Shown: positions 43,030-52,858, counted from the first letter of the stretch. The stretch: 64,000 bases of DNA from UBA9676 sp963730065 (GCA_963730065.1 CAVSQL010000010.1:62001-126000), one strand, 5' to 3'. Program-made: numbers and translations. Notes: a model not told the origin generated them from the sequence alone.

Positions 43030-44425
43030 TCGCCGCCCACTTCTTAAAGTTGGCCAGTTCTGCTGGCTGCTGGGTCCGCCACTTGGTGAGCTGCTGGTTC
43101 CATAGAGCCACGGCCGCCGCAGGACTGCCGGAGCCGGAGATGATCAGCTGGCCAGCCGGGATATCGGCGTTGGAGTCGATATCCGGTGGAATGTAATTCT
43201 CCAGCCAGATGGACGATCCCGCAGTATCGAGCGAATACAGTTGCTTGGCGAGTGGATTGGTGATGCGCGAGGTGTTGAACCGCTTATCCGCTGGGAACGC
43301 ACCGGTCTGAGCGTACAGTGCATTCATGTTCGCTGGCTCGTGCAGCCAGGCCAGGAAGGTCGCGGCTGCCTTCGGGTCCGGCGACCAGGTGGTGATGAAC
43401 TCGTCGGAGGACTGCGTCACATCGTAGGTCTTGGCCAATGCCCCGTTTCCCCAGATCGGCGGTGGCGCGACGCCGATGTTCGCATTCCCGATTGCCTTGC
43501 CCCAGGCGATGGCGTTGCCGTCGGTGGTGAAGGCCATGGCGACCTTCTTCTCCGGGAAGAGCTGCCAGCCCTGGTTGAGGTTAAGTGACGAGACGCTGGA
43601 GTTGACGTAGCCCTTCTTGATCAGTTGCTGCAGCATCGTGTACATGTTCTTGAGGTTGGTGTCCAGCGTGGCCTGGGCGCTGCTGTTGCCGCTCACCGCG
43701 GACTTGAGCTCGCTGAGGGAGTTCAGCTCCTGCTTCAGGTAGATGGCGAACATCCAAGCCCCGAAGTAGCCGTCCTGGTTTCCCATGCCGAAGGGGGTGA
43801 TGCCGTGGGCCTTGAGGGCGGCGCAGTCGGCCAGGAACTGTGCCCATGTCGTGGGAGCTCGATCCGGGTTCAGGCCGGCCTGCTTGAACATGGTCTTGTT
43901 CCATACAAGCGGGACGCCGATCAGATACAGCGGCATCGCCACGATCTTGCCGCCAGTTGTGTTCTCGTTGGTGTTCAGCCAGTTCGCGGTCTGGCTGGCC
44001 GGAACATAGTTCGAGATCGGTACGGTGTCTCCGTTCCAGAAGGGCGTTAGCGTCGGCAGCGTCGCCCACTGGGTCGCCATGTTCGGGCCGGCTTTGGACT
44101 GCGCAGCCGTATTGAATGCCCCGATCAATGTATTTGTGCTCTGCGGCACTACATTGATCTTGACCCCTGGATGCAATTTCTGGTACTGGTTCACCATGCC
44201 GGTCATCCACTTGTCTATGCCAGGGATGTCGCTTTCGCCCCAGAACCAGTATGTAAGGCTGGCATGATATGGATTGCCGGACGTGGCAGCCGAGCCTCCC
44301 GCTGAGGTGCTGCTGGAGCTGCAGGCGGAGACCAGCGCGAATGCTGTGGCGGTGATCGCCGCGAGCGCCATGCTGCGGAGGGCATGCCGACGTGTCCCCC
44401 GTGCGCCCTTGAGGTTAGTTCTCAT
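43022..44425 (-). CDS. Extracellular solute-binding protein, sugar ABC importer
   Basis: Product of 467 residues with a lipoprotein signal: basic N-terminus MRTNLKGARGTRRHAL, helix and lipobox LVSAC with Cys35. Family 1 (MalE-like) periplasmic-type binding protein: LTYWFWGESDIPGIDKWMTG near the start, KLHPGVKINVVPQSTNTLIG, ALAKTYDVTQSSDEFITTWS and AATFLAWLHEPANMNALYAQ. It captures the sugar and hands it to the two permeases just downstream. Aromatic positions suit an oligosaccharide or sugar acid. The gene is the first of the operon; an inverted repeat lies 12 bp upstream of its start. Confidence 0.92.
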   Translation of the reverse strand: MRTNLKGARGTRRHALRSMALAAITATAFALVSACSSSSTSAGGSAATSGNPYHASLTYWFWGESDIPGIDKWMTGMVNQYQKLHPGVKINVVPQSTNTLIGAFNTAAQSKAGPNMATQWATLPTLTPFWNGDTVPISNYVPASQTANWLNTNENTTGGKIVAMPLYLIGVPLVWNKTMFKQAGLNPDRAPTTWAQFLADCAALKAHGITPFGMGNQDGYFGAWMFAIYLKQELNSLSELKSAVSGNSSAQATLDTNLKNMYTMLQQLIKKGYVNSSVSSLNLNQGWQLFPEKKVAMAFTTDGNAIAWGKAIGNANIGVAPPPIWGNGALAKTYDVTQSSDEFITTWSPDPKAAATFLAWLHEPANMNALYAQTGAFPADKRFNTSRITNPLAKQLYSLDTAGSSIWLENYIPPDIDSNADIPAGQLIISGSGSPAAAVALWNQQLTKWRTQQPAELANFKKWAASG

Positions 44426-44436
44426 GGATGCACTCC

Positions 44437-44455
44437 TATCTCGTCAGGTGAGATA
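44437..44455. promoter_or_regulatory. Inverted repeat upstream of the sugar ABC operon
   Basis: TATCTC (44437-44442) and GAGATA (44450-44455) are 6-bp inverted arms with a 7-bp spacer, 12 bp upstream of the binding-protein start at 44425 and downstream of the IclR stop at 44489. A regulator here could control the importer and catabolic genes; the IclR product encoded upstream is the obvious candidate. Confidence 0.45.
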
Positions 44456-44488
44456 CCTTGTTGGCGCGTTGATGAAACGACCATCTGG

Positions 44489-45289
44489 TCACCACGATGT
44501 CGCCAGGTTTTCTGCCGATTTCGCCAGTGATCCAGGCGTAAACCATTCGCGGGTGGTCAAGGAAGAGTTCAGCCTGGAGATGGTAGTGGTCAGCGACGGC
44601 AGGAACCGCGGAAGGTCCTCTACCTGGGCACGCTGCACAGGAACAGTGATGGAAAGCCCATAAATAAGACTGCCGAGGATGCCCGCGACGCCGATGCAGC
44701 ACACGCCGGGGGTAGATTCCTCGCTCTCCGTAGCGTATCCATTCTTGCGGATCTGTTTGACGCACTCCAAGAGCCCGGCCCGGGTGGGAATCGTGTTGGC
44801 GGTCAGACTGGGCAGCTGCGATGGGTAGGTAACAGCGATGGCCGCATCGGTCTGGAGAGCCAGCATCGCCTTGCCAAGAGCAGTGGAGTATGCAGGCTTG
44901 CGCGCGCCCGTCCGCTGGGTGAAACGCAACGCGTGTACCGACTCGCGGACATCCAGGTATACGACATCGCCCTGTGAGAGCAACCCGAAGTGGCACGCCT
45001 CCCCGTGGGAGGTGAACAGGTCATCGAGCAGCGGGGAGGCTGCCGCACGCAGCGACGTAGGGGCACGCACCGCCGTCCCCACTTCGAAAGCCCCGATGCC
45101 GATCTCATAGCCCCGGGGGTCGTGGCGGACGAAGTCGGCGGCGTGGAGGCTGGCCAGCAGCCCGTGCAGGGTTCCCTTCGGGATGCCAGTAGCGATCTGA
45201 AGCTCGGTGAAGCGGACCGGGCCGGGCGCGGCGGCAAGGTGGCGGAGCAGGCGGATGGCGCGTTCCACAGTGTGGTTCGTCGATGCCAC
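44489..45289 (-). CDS. IclR family transcriptional regulator
   Basis: Product of 266 residues from GTG 45289; an in-frame extension to 45805 is a relic of another gene (see 45460-45790). Winged helix: ASTNHTVERAIRLLRHLAAA, RFTELQIATGIPKGTLHGLL and SLHAADFVRHDPRGYEIGIG. Effector domain: GEACHFGLLSQGDVVYLDVR, KPAYSTALGKAMLALQTDAA and YATESEESTPGVCCIGVAGI. Encoded directly upstream of the ABC importer on the same strand and probably its local regulator, sensing a sugar acid or pathway intermediate. Differs clearly from the IclR at 34086. Confidence 0.9.
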   Translation of the reverse strand: MASTNHTVERAIRLLRHLAAAPGPVRFTELQIATGIPKGTLHGLLASLHAADFVRHDPRGYEIGIGAFEVGTAVRAPTSLRAAASPLLDDLFTSHGEACHFGLLSQGDVVYLDVRESVHALRFTQRTGARKPAYSTALGKAMLALQTDAAIAVTYPSQLPSLTANTIPTRAGLLECVKQIRKNGYATESEESTPGVCCIGVAGILGSLIYGLSITVPVQRAQVEDLPRFLPSLTTTISRLNSSLTTREWFTPGSLAKSAENLATSW

Positions 45290-45313
45290 TCGGTGACTCC
45301 GAGTTTCTATATA

Positions 45314-45326
45314 CGAACATAGTTCG
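45314..45326. promoter_or_regulatory. Short palindrome before the second IclR gene
   Basis: CGAACATAGTTCG has 5-bp inverted arms with a 3-bp centre and lies 25 bp upstream of GTG 45289. It sits in a short AT-rich stretch (TTTCTATATACG) that looks like promoter DNA. An IclR autoregulatory site is possible. Confidence 0.45.
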
Positions 45327-45459
45327 CGATTAGTACCAACGACGCTGCCAGCGAAGGTCACCACTGTCAAGGGGCACCGCGACCCGGCGAGCAGCCTGCC
45401 CAGGGGCCCGAGAGACCTTTCGCTGCGCGCCTGGTCCCTGCATTTGGCACTAAGTTTCC

Positions 45460-45790
45460 AGCTCCGCTGCTGCCTGCCGTACAGCCGAGCCGTGACCGGA
45501 GCGAACGCCGCCACCAGGGCCGCCAAGAAGGGCAGCGCCTGGACGACTTGGCCGGCGACTGGGTGGCCCGCCATCAAGCCCCGCTCCGCGTCCACCAGAT
45601 CACCGACCGGGCTGACCTTCACGAAAGCCTGCAACCAGCCGGGCAGGTTCCGCAGGGACACGAAGACGTTGCTGGCTCGAGTCAGCGGAACAGCATCACG
45701 ATCCCAATGCCGTTGACGGCCTGCGGAGTGTGGGCCGCCAGCCCCAGGGCGATCTAGCCCAGCGAGAGGCCGAGGGCGAACAGCAGCGGC
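45460..45790 (-). pseudogene. C-terminal fragment of an ABC-2 type (DrrB-like) permease
   Basis: On the minus strand one frame reads LGLAAHTPQAVNGIGIVMLF and, after a one-base shift at about 45690, continues LTRASNVFVSLRNLPGWLQA, VVQALPFLAALVAAFAPVTA and RLYGRQQ. The segment with LRNLPGWLQAFVKVSPVGDL is the typical last third of drug-export ABC-2 permeases. N-terminal helices and a DrrA-type ATPase are missing. The frame runs on into the region of the IclR gene, so a deletion has removed the rest. Confidence 0.65.
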
Positions 45791-45889
45791 CCCAGGGCGC
45801 GCCAAGCGCCCCGGCGGCGGCGCCTGTCGCCGTCACAATGGCGCGTGTCAACGGCGCCTGTGTTACACAGAGGGTTCCGCTACGGGGCG

Positions 45890-47077
<1,188 letters not shown>

Positions 47078-47262
47078 CGCTTCACCCCAATCGCTCGCCG
47101 ACCGCCAGATACCGTCCCGACGAGCGTAGCTGCTGGCACCAGCTGAGCCGCTAACCGTCCTTGTCACCTTCCCGATCTGCGGGAAAGGATTGAGCGCAAG
47201 GCCCAGCCATTACTCGCGCGCGATCGTTGCCTGGTCCGCCACTACGCACAAGCACGCCAAGC

Positions 47263-47393
47263 TTGCGCCGAACGCCCAGCAGCTGCGCACCCTCACCGGC
47301 CATACCGGCTGGGTCAGGTCTGTGGCGTTCAGCCCGGACGGACAACTGCTCGCCAGCGCGGGCGACGACAAGACAGTGCGGCCGTGGCGCTGA
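47263..47393 (+). pseudogene. Single WD40 repeat fragment
   Basis: The frame that ends at 47393 has LRTLTGHTGWVRSVAFSPDG followed by QLLASAGDDKTVRPWR, one complete WD40 repeat with the GH and (almost) WD ends. A normal protein has at least seven repeats and an upstream kinase or NB-ARC part, none of which is here. It is a leftover, followed by unrelated DNA. Confidence 0.7.
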
Positions 47394-47824
47394 CCCTGGC
47401 CCCCGAACTGGACGATCTGCGCAGGTGCACCCGGGCGACAAGACGGCTACAAGCCCGCGCGGCATCGGCAGGCGTGCCAGCGCGCGCTCAGAGACATCTG
47501 CAGGATTTACAGCGCGTAGTCGGATCGCTGACCTTTCGGTTTTCAGGCGCATCCACCGCGTCGCTGCATGTGGCTGGGTGTGGCCCGATAGGCGATCTAG
47601 CTGCGGAAACCATGGCTGGTTGTCGCCTGATGTGGCCTGACATCTGCGGGCGCTGGCTCCCCGTTTGGCTCCCCCATCTCGTTAGCGCCGCTAACGTCCG
47701 GAAGCCGGGGGCAGGGTGACGAATCGCGGGGCTATCTACGCTGGGTAGCTCCTGGCAGACCTGGCGCACGGGCATACCCGATCGGTCGGCGGCGGCGCGG
47801 ATGTAGGCGATCGCTGCGACGACC

Positions 47825-47979
47825 CGGGGCGCTGGCTGGTGCTCGGGCCCGACCGGGCCGGGAACCTGGCCGAGCTGGTGGTGATGGACCGCCCCGTCGG
47901 CCCGGCGGTCATTCACGCCATGCCGATGCGGGCCGCAGGCCAGCGGCTGCTCCCGAAGGGCAGGCGAGAACAGGCATGA
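47825..47979 (+). pseudogene. 3' part of a toxin-like gene, N-terminus deleted
   Basis: This is the C-terminal half of the gene at 57079. It reads RWLVLGPDRAGNLAELVVMD, then RPVGPAVIHAMPMRAAGQRL and ends at TGA 47979, overlapping the RHH gene start (ATGA, 47976-47979). About 35 N-terminal residues are lost at a deletion junction. Unlike the 57-kb copy, the Pro-rich site RPVGPAVI is in the correct frame. Confidence 0.6.
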
Positions 47980-48248
47980 ACCACGGACACCACAAGGACG
48001 GCACGCCGATCACCGGCGCCGACGTCGAGGCCATGGCCGACGAGGCTGAGCAGGGCTATGACGTGAACACGCTGCTGCGCCGCCGCCGCGGCGGACGGCC
48101 CCCGCTGGGATCGGCGGCGGCTTCGGTCGAGTCGGTGCGCCTGGACCCCGAGCTGAAGCGCGCCCTGCTGCTGCGCGCCGCCCAAGAGCACGTCAGCGTT
48201 TCGGAAGTCATCCGGCGCGCCATCGGCGAATACCTGCGGGCCAGCTAA
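47976..48248 (+). CDS. RHH-type antitoxin-like protein, copy 1
   Basis: Product of 90 residues starting at ATG 47976. It is nearly identical to the copy at 57332: MNHGHHKDGTPITGADVEAM, then LRRRRGGRPPLGSAAASVES and LDPELKRALLLRAAQEHVSV, SEVIRRAIGEYLRAS. The C-terminal part is the CopG-like ribbon-helix-helix. The upstream toxin-like reading frame is a truncated remnant, so this antitoxin is an orphan. It may still repress the other copy. Confidence 0.75.
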   Translation: MNHGHHKDGTPITGADVEAMADEAEQGYDVNTLLRRRRGGRPPLGSAAASVESVRLDPELKRALLLRAAQEHVSVSEVIRRAIGEYLRAS

Positions 48249-48583
48249 CCGAGCGCCCGGCGCAGGCAGAATCGGCCAGTCATAGCGCCATACCGAGGAA
48301 AGACTCCGGGGTTGACCAGGTCACGGCTGCCGGAACTGGATGTGGAGCGCGTGCACCGCCAGCGCGCCGCAGTCCCGCAAGCCCCGACGACTGTTCCCGG
48401 GGCCGAGCCAGGTGTGATGATGACCTTAGAGACCAATACCTCGCAATGCAGGGGTTGCCGTGGCGGCGCCCACAGATGCCGGCTGTGTGGAGATGCGGCT
48501 CGTCAAGGTCGCTGGGCTCTCGATTTAGCAGGACGATGACCCGTCCGGCATTTGGCGAGTCCGGCGGCGAGAAGGACTAGGAC

Positions 48584-49960
48584 ATGGAGGACTCGCAGGA
48601 GGCGGGTGCGGCCGCTTCGCAGCGTGAAGAAGCGGCTGCGGACCGGGCGGCGGTGATCTTTACGCCCGACCAGCGGGTGCGGGTGTTCATCTCCTCCACG
48701 CTGAAGGAGCTGGCCGAGGAGCGGGCGGCCGCCAGGCGGGCGATCCAGCGGCTGCACCTGGTTCCGGTGTGGTATGAGTCGGGCGCCAGTCCGCACCCGC
48801 CGCGGTCCATGTACCGGGCCTACCTGAAGCAGAGCCAGGTGTTTGTGGGCATCTACTGGCAGCGGTACGGGTGGGTGGCGCCGGGGATGGAGATCTCGGG
48901 GCTGGAGGATGAGTACCGGCTGGCGGCCGGCAAGCCGATGCTGCTGTATTTGAAGCGTCCCGCGCCCGATCAGGAGCCGCGGCTGACGGCGATGATCGAC
49001 AGCATCCGCGCGGCCGGAACCATGTCCTACCGGACCTTCGCCACGCCGAGGGAGCTGGAGCGGCTGCTGGCCGACGACCTTGCTGTCTTGTTGAGCGAGA
49101 GCTTCGCGGGCGCGGCGGTAGACACGGAAGCGCTGCCGGCCGGGACGGTCACGTTCCTGCTGACCGACATCGAGGGCTCCACGCGGCTGTGGGAGACGGT
49201 CCCGGACGCGATGGAGGTAGCTGTCGAGCAGCACAACCGTCTTGTCACCGGCGTGATCGAGGAGCACAGCGGGATGGTGGTCACCTCTCGTGGGGAGGGT
49301 GACAGCTTCTTCGCCGTCTTTGCCAGCGCGGTTTCTGCGGTGGAGGCGGCCGGCGCTTGCCAGCTTCGGCTGAAGGCGGAGGCGTGGCCGGCGGGTGCCG
49401 CGCTGCGGGTGCGGATGGGGCTGCACACGGGGGAGGCGCATGTGCACGAAGGCGACTATGTCGACCACGCGCCGATCAACCGCTGTGCCCGGGTGAAAGC
49501 CGCCGCGCGGCGGGCAGGTGCTCGTCACCAAGACCACCTGCGATCTGGTCGAAGGGCGGCTGGGCGGCGGTTTTGGCCTGAAGAGACTCGGCGGCTTCCG
49601 GCTGCGCGATCTCAGCCAGCCAGAGCTCATCTACCAGCTCACCCATGCTGACCTCCCGGCCGACTTCCCGCCGATCCACACTCGTGCGGAGCGTGGCCCG
49701 CGCCCGCTGCCGGCGGGCACCACCTCGCTGGTCGGGCGGGAACAGGCCATCGGCGAGCTGGCCGGCCTGCTCGCCCGCCCCGGGGTGCGGCTGGTGACGT
49801 TGACCGGGCCGGGCGGGGTTGGCAAGACCCGGCTGGCGGTGGCGGTGGGCGAGCGGCTGGCTGACCGCTTCGGGGCGGGAACGGCGTTCGTCCCGCTGGC
49901 GGCGGTCACCCAGCCCGGGCTGGCTGCCGCGGTCTACGGCGCGTCGGAAGGCCTGCGGAC
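48584..49960 (+). pseudogene. DUF4062 / class III cyclase / NB-ARC ATPase gene, frameshifted and truncated
   Basis: Start ATG 48584. Residues 30-115 are DUF4062 (RVRVFISSTLKELAEERAAA, YLKQSQVFVGIYWQRYGW). Residues about 185-310 are a class III nucleotidyl cyclase domain: TVTFLLTDIEGSTRLWE with a metal Asp, TSRGEGDSFFAVFASA with the second, and RMGLHTGEAHVHEGDYVDHA. The frame breaks at about 49505-49512 (VKAAARRAG, expected ARGGQVLV) and continues in another frame as QVLVTKTTCDLVEGRLGGGF. An NB-ARC start (LVGREQAIGELAGLLARPGV, Walker A TGPGGVGKTRLAVAVGE) follows and ends near 49960 in foreign sequence. The C-terminal NB-ARC and repeat parts are lost. In intact relatives this is a large signal-transduction ATPase. 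Confidence 0.75.
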
Positions 49961-50226
49961 GCCTGCGCTCCGGCGCTCTTATAGGGCTACGGCAGAACCG
50001 GGAGCAGAAACAAGATCCGTATTACAAAGTCTCCACGGTTCGAGGGGAACCCCGGGAGCACGGCCGGGCCGCTCTGGCGGGCGGTGGTCATCAGGGTGCG
50101 TGACGGCGTGGACCGCCTAGCGGCGGGGTGACGGCGTGGCGGCAATTGCGTCGTGGTGTGCCGCCTATAGCTTCCGCAGCGCTGGCGGTCTTATTTGCAG
50201 CTGCCGCACGTTGCGCCGTGTGGTCG

Positions 50227-50730
50227 TCATGAAGGTGGCGCGGTCGGTGTGGGCAGCCCTCCGATTGGGGTCGTTTGAGACCAGACGGCCTGCCAGTGGC
50301 CGGACCGTCGTTCGTACAGATCGGTGTGCCAGTTGTTATTGGTGAGCCGTCCTATGCCTGCCACGACTATGTCGATCTTCGATTCATACCGCACAGCAGC
50401 AGCATCATTGCCTAGCAGGAGTACCTGAATGGGGGAGACGGGGCGGAACGTCAAGTAGTTGAGATCTCCCGACGCGACGCTATGCAGGAAGTCTGCCCGA
50501 GACAGCACGCTTCCATCCGGCGTGATCAGCTGGTAGTCACTGGCGTGGATCTTCTTCAGCGCCGCCACGTCAGCATCGACCAAGGCTCGATCGCGCATAA
50601 TGACCAGGGCCCGGATCTCGGCCTGGGCTGCAGATGCGTCGGCGGGCCTTGCCGCACCGGTCGCAGCCACCACTACCACGGCCGTCCCGGCGAGGAGCAA
50701 TGCTCCCAGAGCCACCATCGGCCAGCGCAT
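50227..50730 (-). CDS. Secreted SnoaL/DUF4440-like (NTF2-fold) protein
   Basis: Product of 167 residues from ATG 50730, chosen because the signal peptide begins there (MRWPMVALGALLLAGTAVVV); the frame is open to 50907. The mature domain has IRALVIMRDRALVDADVAAL, IHASDYQLITPDGSVLSRAD, FRPVSPIQVLLLGNDAAAVR and HTDLYERRSGHWQAVWSQTT, the helix-strand order of DUF4440/SnoaL-like folds. It is probably anchored or exported to the cell surface. Catalytic residues are not conserved in a recognisable way. Confidence 0.75.
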   Translation of the reverse strand: MRWPMVALGALLLAGTAVVVVAATGAARPADASAAQAEIRALVIMRDRALVDADVAALKKIHASDYQLITPDGSVLSRADFLHSVASGDLNYLTFRPVSPIQVLLLGNDAAAVRYESKIDIVVAGIGRLTNNNWHTDLYERRSGHWQAVWSQTTPIGGLPTPTAPPS

Positions 50731-50916
50731 ATCGTTTGCCTGGACTTCATGACCGCCGTCCTTCCAGCACACACTTGTTATGACGTCCGTCCCGTTGCCG
50801 GCTTGCCAGGCCATCCGTCGGGCCTTGGCCGCCAGCCCCGGAGGCACGGCCCGCGGACGGCGATGCGGTCGAACATGGTGAGAGTTCCTTTCTTTGCGCG
50901 GGCCCAAGGGTCAGGC

Positions 50917-51228
50917 TCACGCATAGCCCTCGGCCGCGAAGACGTCCATCTCCGCGTTGCTGTAGCGGGCGTTCGCGGGAAGGCGGTAGGAGAGCGCCTG
51001 CTGCTTCTGCGCCTCGGCTCGCCTGAGTTCGGCCAGTTCGGAGGCGCGCAGCGGTGGCAGGAGCGGCGGCACCGCGTTCGGGTTGCCCTGGCCGGTGGCG
51101 GCCGCGATCACAGACCGGGCGCCGGGCTGAGCAGTGAGCGCCTGGGCACTGGTCTGGGCCGCCACGGCGACTGCAGCGCCGCCCAGTACGAGCGCGATCA
51201 GCTTCTTGACTAGGCGATTGATAGCCAT
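50917..51228 (-). CDS. Small secreted protein, unknown
   Basis: Product of 103 residues from ATG 51228 with GGGGAGG upstream. Signal peptide: MAINRLVKKLIALVLGGAAV followed by AVAAQTSAQA. The mature chain has RASELAELRRAEAQKQQALS, a charged helix, and ends ARYSNAEMDVFAAEGYA. Divergent from the LuxR-type regulator gene at 51363, which is a possible regulator. Function unknown. Confidence 0.65.
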   Translation of the reverse strand: MAINRLVKKLIALVLGGAAVAVAAQTSAQALTAQPGARSVIAAATGQGNPNAVPPLLPPLRASELAELRRAEAQKQQALSYRLPANARYSNAEMDVFAAEGYA

Positions 51229-51362
51229 CTGCGCCTCCCCGTTTGCTGCCCGAGCCCCCCGGTGGGATCGGATGCACCTATGTCCGCAATCCCACGGCGA
51301 GGCCGCTGAGCAGGCAATCCCAACAACTTGGGATTCGGCCGTGGCGGCGTATCGTTGATGGT

Positions 51363-52430
51363 GTGGGGGCGGGGCAGCAGCAGGCGCGGTGCCGGGAACG
51401 GCTCGAGCGGCTTGCCACCTCGACACTCGATTGCGAGTCGATTCAGCGCGAAGCCATCACCGGCCTTCATCGCCTGCTCGGCTTCGACCGGTGGTGCTGG
51501 TCCCTCGCCGACCCGCAAACGCTGCTCCCACTCGGCGGCGTTGCCGAGCACGACTACGGCCCGGGGGTCCCTCGCGCGCTTGAACTCGAGTACTCCGGCG
51601 GCGATTTCGCGGCCAAAGACGTTCTCGCCCGCCGCGCTAACCTGGCGGGAAGCCTCAGCACCGAGACCGGCGGCGACCTCGCGCGCTCACCACGCTGGGA
51701 CGAGGTCTTGCGAGCGGTCAGCATCGGCGACATCGCGGTGGTTGCGTGCCGCGACGCGCTCGGATGCTGGGGATGGATCGAGGCCTACCGCGACAGCGGC
51801 GACCGGCCCTTCCACGATGACGATCTGGAGTTGCTCGCCAGTGTCGGCCCGGCTCTCGGGTCCGCTCTCCGGCGCGGCCTGGGGTTCACGCCGCCGCCCG
51901 ATCGGGATGCACCTACGCCCAGCACAACAGGCGTGATCGTGCTGAACGCGGATCTGGGTGTCGTCGACGCCACCGCCGGAGCCCGGGCCTGGATCGACGC
52001 CTTCCCACAGGCCGGGCTTTTCGCCGCGTGGGGCATGCTCCCGGCAACCATCTATCCCACAGCAACGCGGGCACGCGCAGGTAGAGCGGTGACCGGAGCG
52101 CACGCGCTCGAGCGGGTGACCGACGGGCGGTGGGTGATGGTCGAGGCGGCGCCACTGGAGGAACGGGGTCACGGGCAGATCGTGGTCACGCTCCGCGACG
52201 CGACCCCACGCGAGACCTTCGGCCGGCGCTGCCGCGTCTACGGGCTCTCGCCACGTGAGCGCGAAGTGGTCGCGGCACTCGTTGCCGGCCTGGACACCCG
52301 GGCGGTGACCGAACGCCTGTTCATCTCCCGCCACACTGTCCAGGACCACCTCAAATCGGTATTCGAGAAGATGAGCATCCACAGCCGCCGCGAGATGCTC
52401 GCGATGTTCAATGCGTCACAGGACGAGTGA
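51363..52430 (+). CDS. LuxR-family transcriptional regulator with GAF/PAS-like sensor
   Basis: Product of 355 residues from GTG 51363 (frame open to 51243). The first part, REAITGLHRLLGFDRWCWSL and FHDDDLELLASVGPALGSAL, fits a GAF-like sensor; a middle part, VIVLNADLGVVDATAGARAW, may be PAS-like. The C-terminal DNA-binding domain is LSPREREVVAALVAGLDTRA, then VTERLFISRHTVQDHLKSVF and SRREMLAMF. Sensor and output suggest a small-molecule response. The gene is divergent from the small secreted protein gene and its stop overlaps a broken toxin gene on the opposite strand. Confidence 0.85.
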   Translation: MGAGQQQARCRERLERLATSTLDCESIQREAITGLHRLLGFDRWCWSLADPQTLLPLGGVAEHDYGPGVPRALELEYSGGDFAAKDVLARRANLAGSLSTETGGDLARSPRWDEVLRAVSIGDIAVVACRDALGCWGWIEAYRDSGDRPFHDDDLELLASVGPALGSALRRGLGFTPPPDRDAPTPSTTGVIVLNADLGVVDATAGARAWIDAFPQAGLFAAWGMLPATIYPTATRARAGRAVTGAHALERVTDGRWVMVEAAPLEERGHGQIVVTLRDATPRETFGRRCRVYGLSPREREVVAALVAGLDTRAVTERLFISRHTVQDHLKSVFEKMSIHSRREMLAMFNASQDE

Positions 52431-52613
52431 AGCCGTGGACGATCGAGGAAGCCCGGCGTTTCCTTGAGCCGCGGCAAAACCCGGAGGCCGCGGATCAGTG
52501 GCCAAGCCGTCGATGACCTGAGCGATCGTCTCCCGCGCGGACGGGCCGAGCTGCCGTAACGAGCGGCGGACACGCGGCCGGACATCGATCGTGCAGGCGG
52601 CCACGTCAGGCAC
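52416..52613 (-). pseudogene. Truncated RelE/ParE-like toxin
   Basis: The N-terminal 40 residues, SLRQLGPSARETIAQVIDGL and ATDPRPPGF, match the first helices of RelE-type mRNA interferases. The frame then breaks: the next frame gives LKETPGFLDRPRLHSS, which looks like the following segment but lacks the VGDYRVIY active-site strand. The 3' end overlaps the LuxR stop by 15 bp. Loss of the catalytic C-terminus makes it a dead toxin. Confidence 0.6.
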
Positions 52614-52615
52614 CC

Positions 52616-52858
52616 CTACAGATCAAGCTCTGCTTTGACCTGCTCCCAGGGGATCGGCTCGCCAGGCTCGTCCATGGCCACGTCAGCCTCGGCGGCATCT
52701 TCGGCAGCGCGGAGAGCCTCGATCACCGATTCCGGAACGATGGCGGCCACGCGCTCACCGTGAACAGTGAGATGGGTGATGACGCCACGGCGAGCCAGCT
52801 CGACCGCCTGCTCGACGGCTGGGCTGCCGACCGGGAGATCGCGTGCGGGCTCGCTCAT
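52616..52858 (-). CDS. Phd/YefM-like antitoxin
   Basis: Product of 80 residues from ATG 52858 (an upstream frame is open to 52882). ARDLPVGSPAVEQAVELARR, then GVITHLTVHGERVAAIVPES and VIEALRAAEDAAEADVAMDE resemble Phd-type antitoxins: N-terminal DNA-binding and dimerisation with an acidic C-terminus. It stands immediately upstream of a truncated RelE-like frame (3-bp gap), as in a usual RelB/YefM-RelE operon. The antitoxin is now an orphan. Confidence 0.75.
   Translation of the reverse strand: MSEPARDLPVGSPAVEQAVELARRGVITHLTVHGERVAAIVPESVIEALRAAEDAAEADVAMDEPGEPIPWEQVKAELDL

Larger units (their letters stand above)
47540..48360 (+). repeat. Degenerate, internally deleted copy of the 56.4-57.7 kb gene cassette
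   Basis: 47540-47810 matches about 56390-56605 and 47810-48360 matches about 57170-57720, with about 570 bp missing at the junction (short common GCGA). The left part still encodes, on the minus strand, AYIRAAADRSGMPVRQVCQE, the C-terminal piece of the hypothetical protein at 56490. The right part has the toxin-like C-terminus (RWLVLGPDRAGN, then VIHAMPMRAAGQRLLP), the intact RHH gene at 47976 and the eroded start of a DUF3024 gene (48313 on: RLPELDVERVHR). Identity is high enough for an intrachromosomal duplication followed by deletion. Confidence 0.75.
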
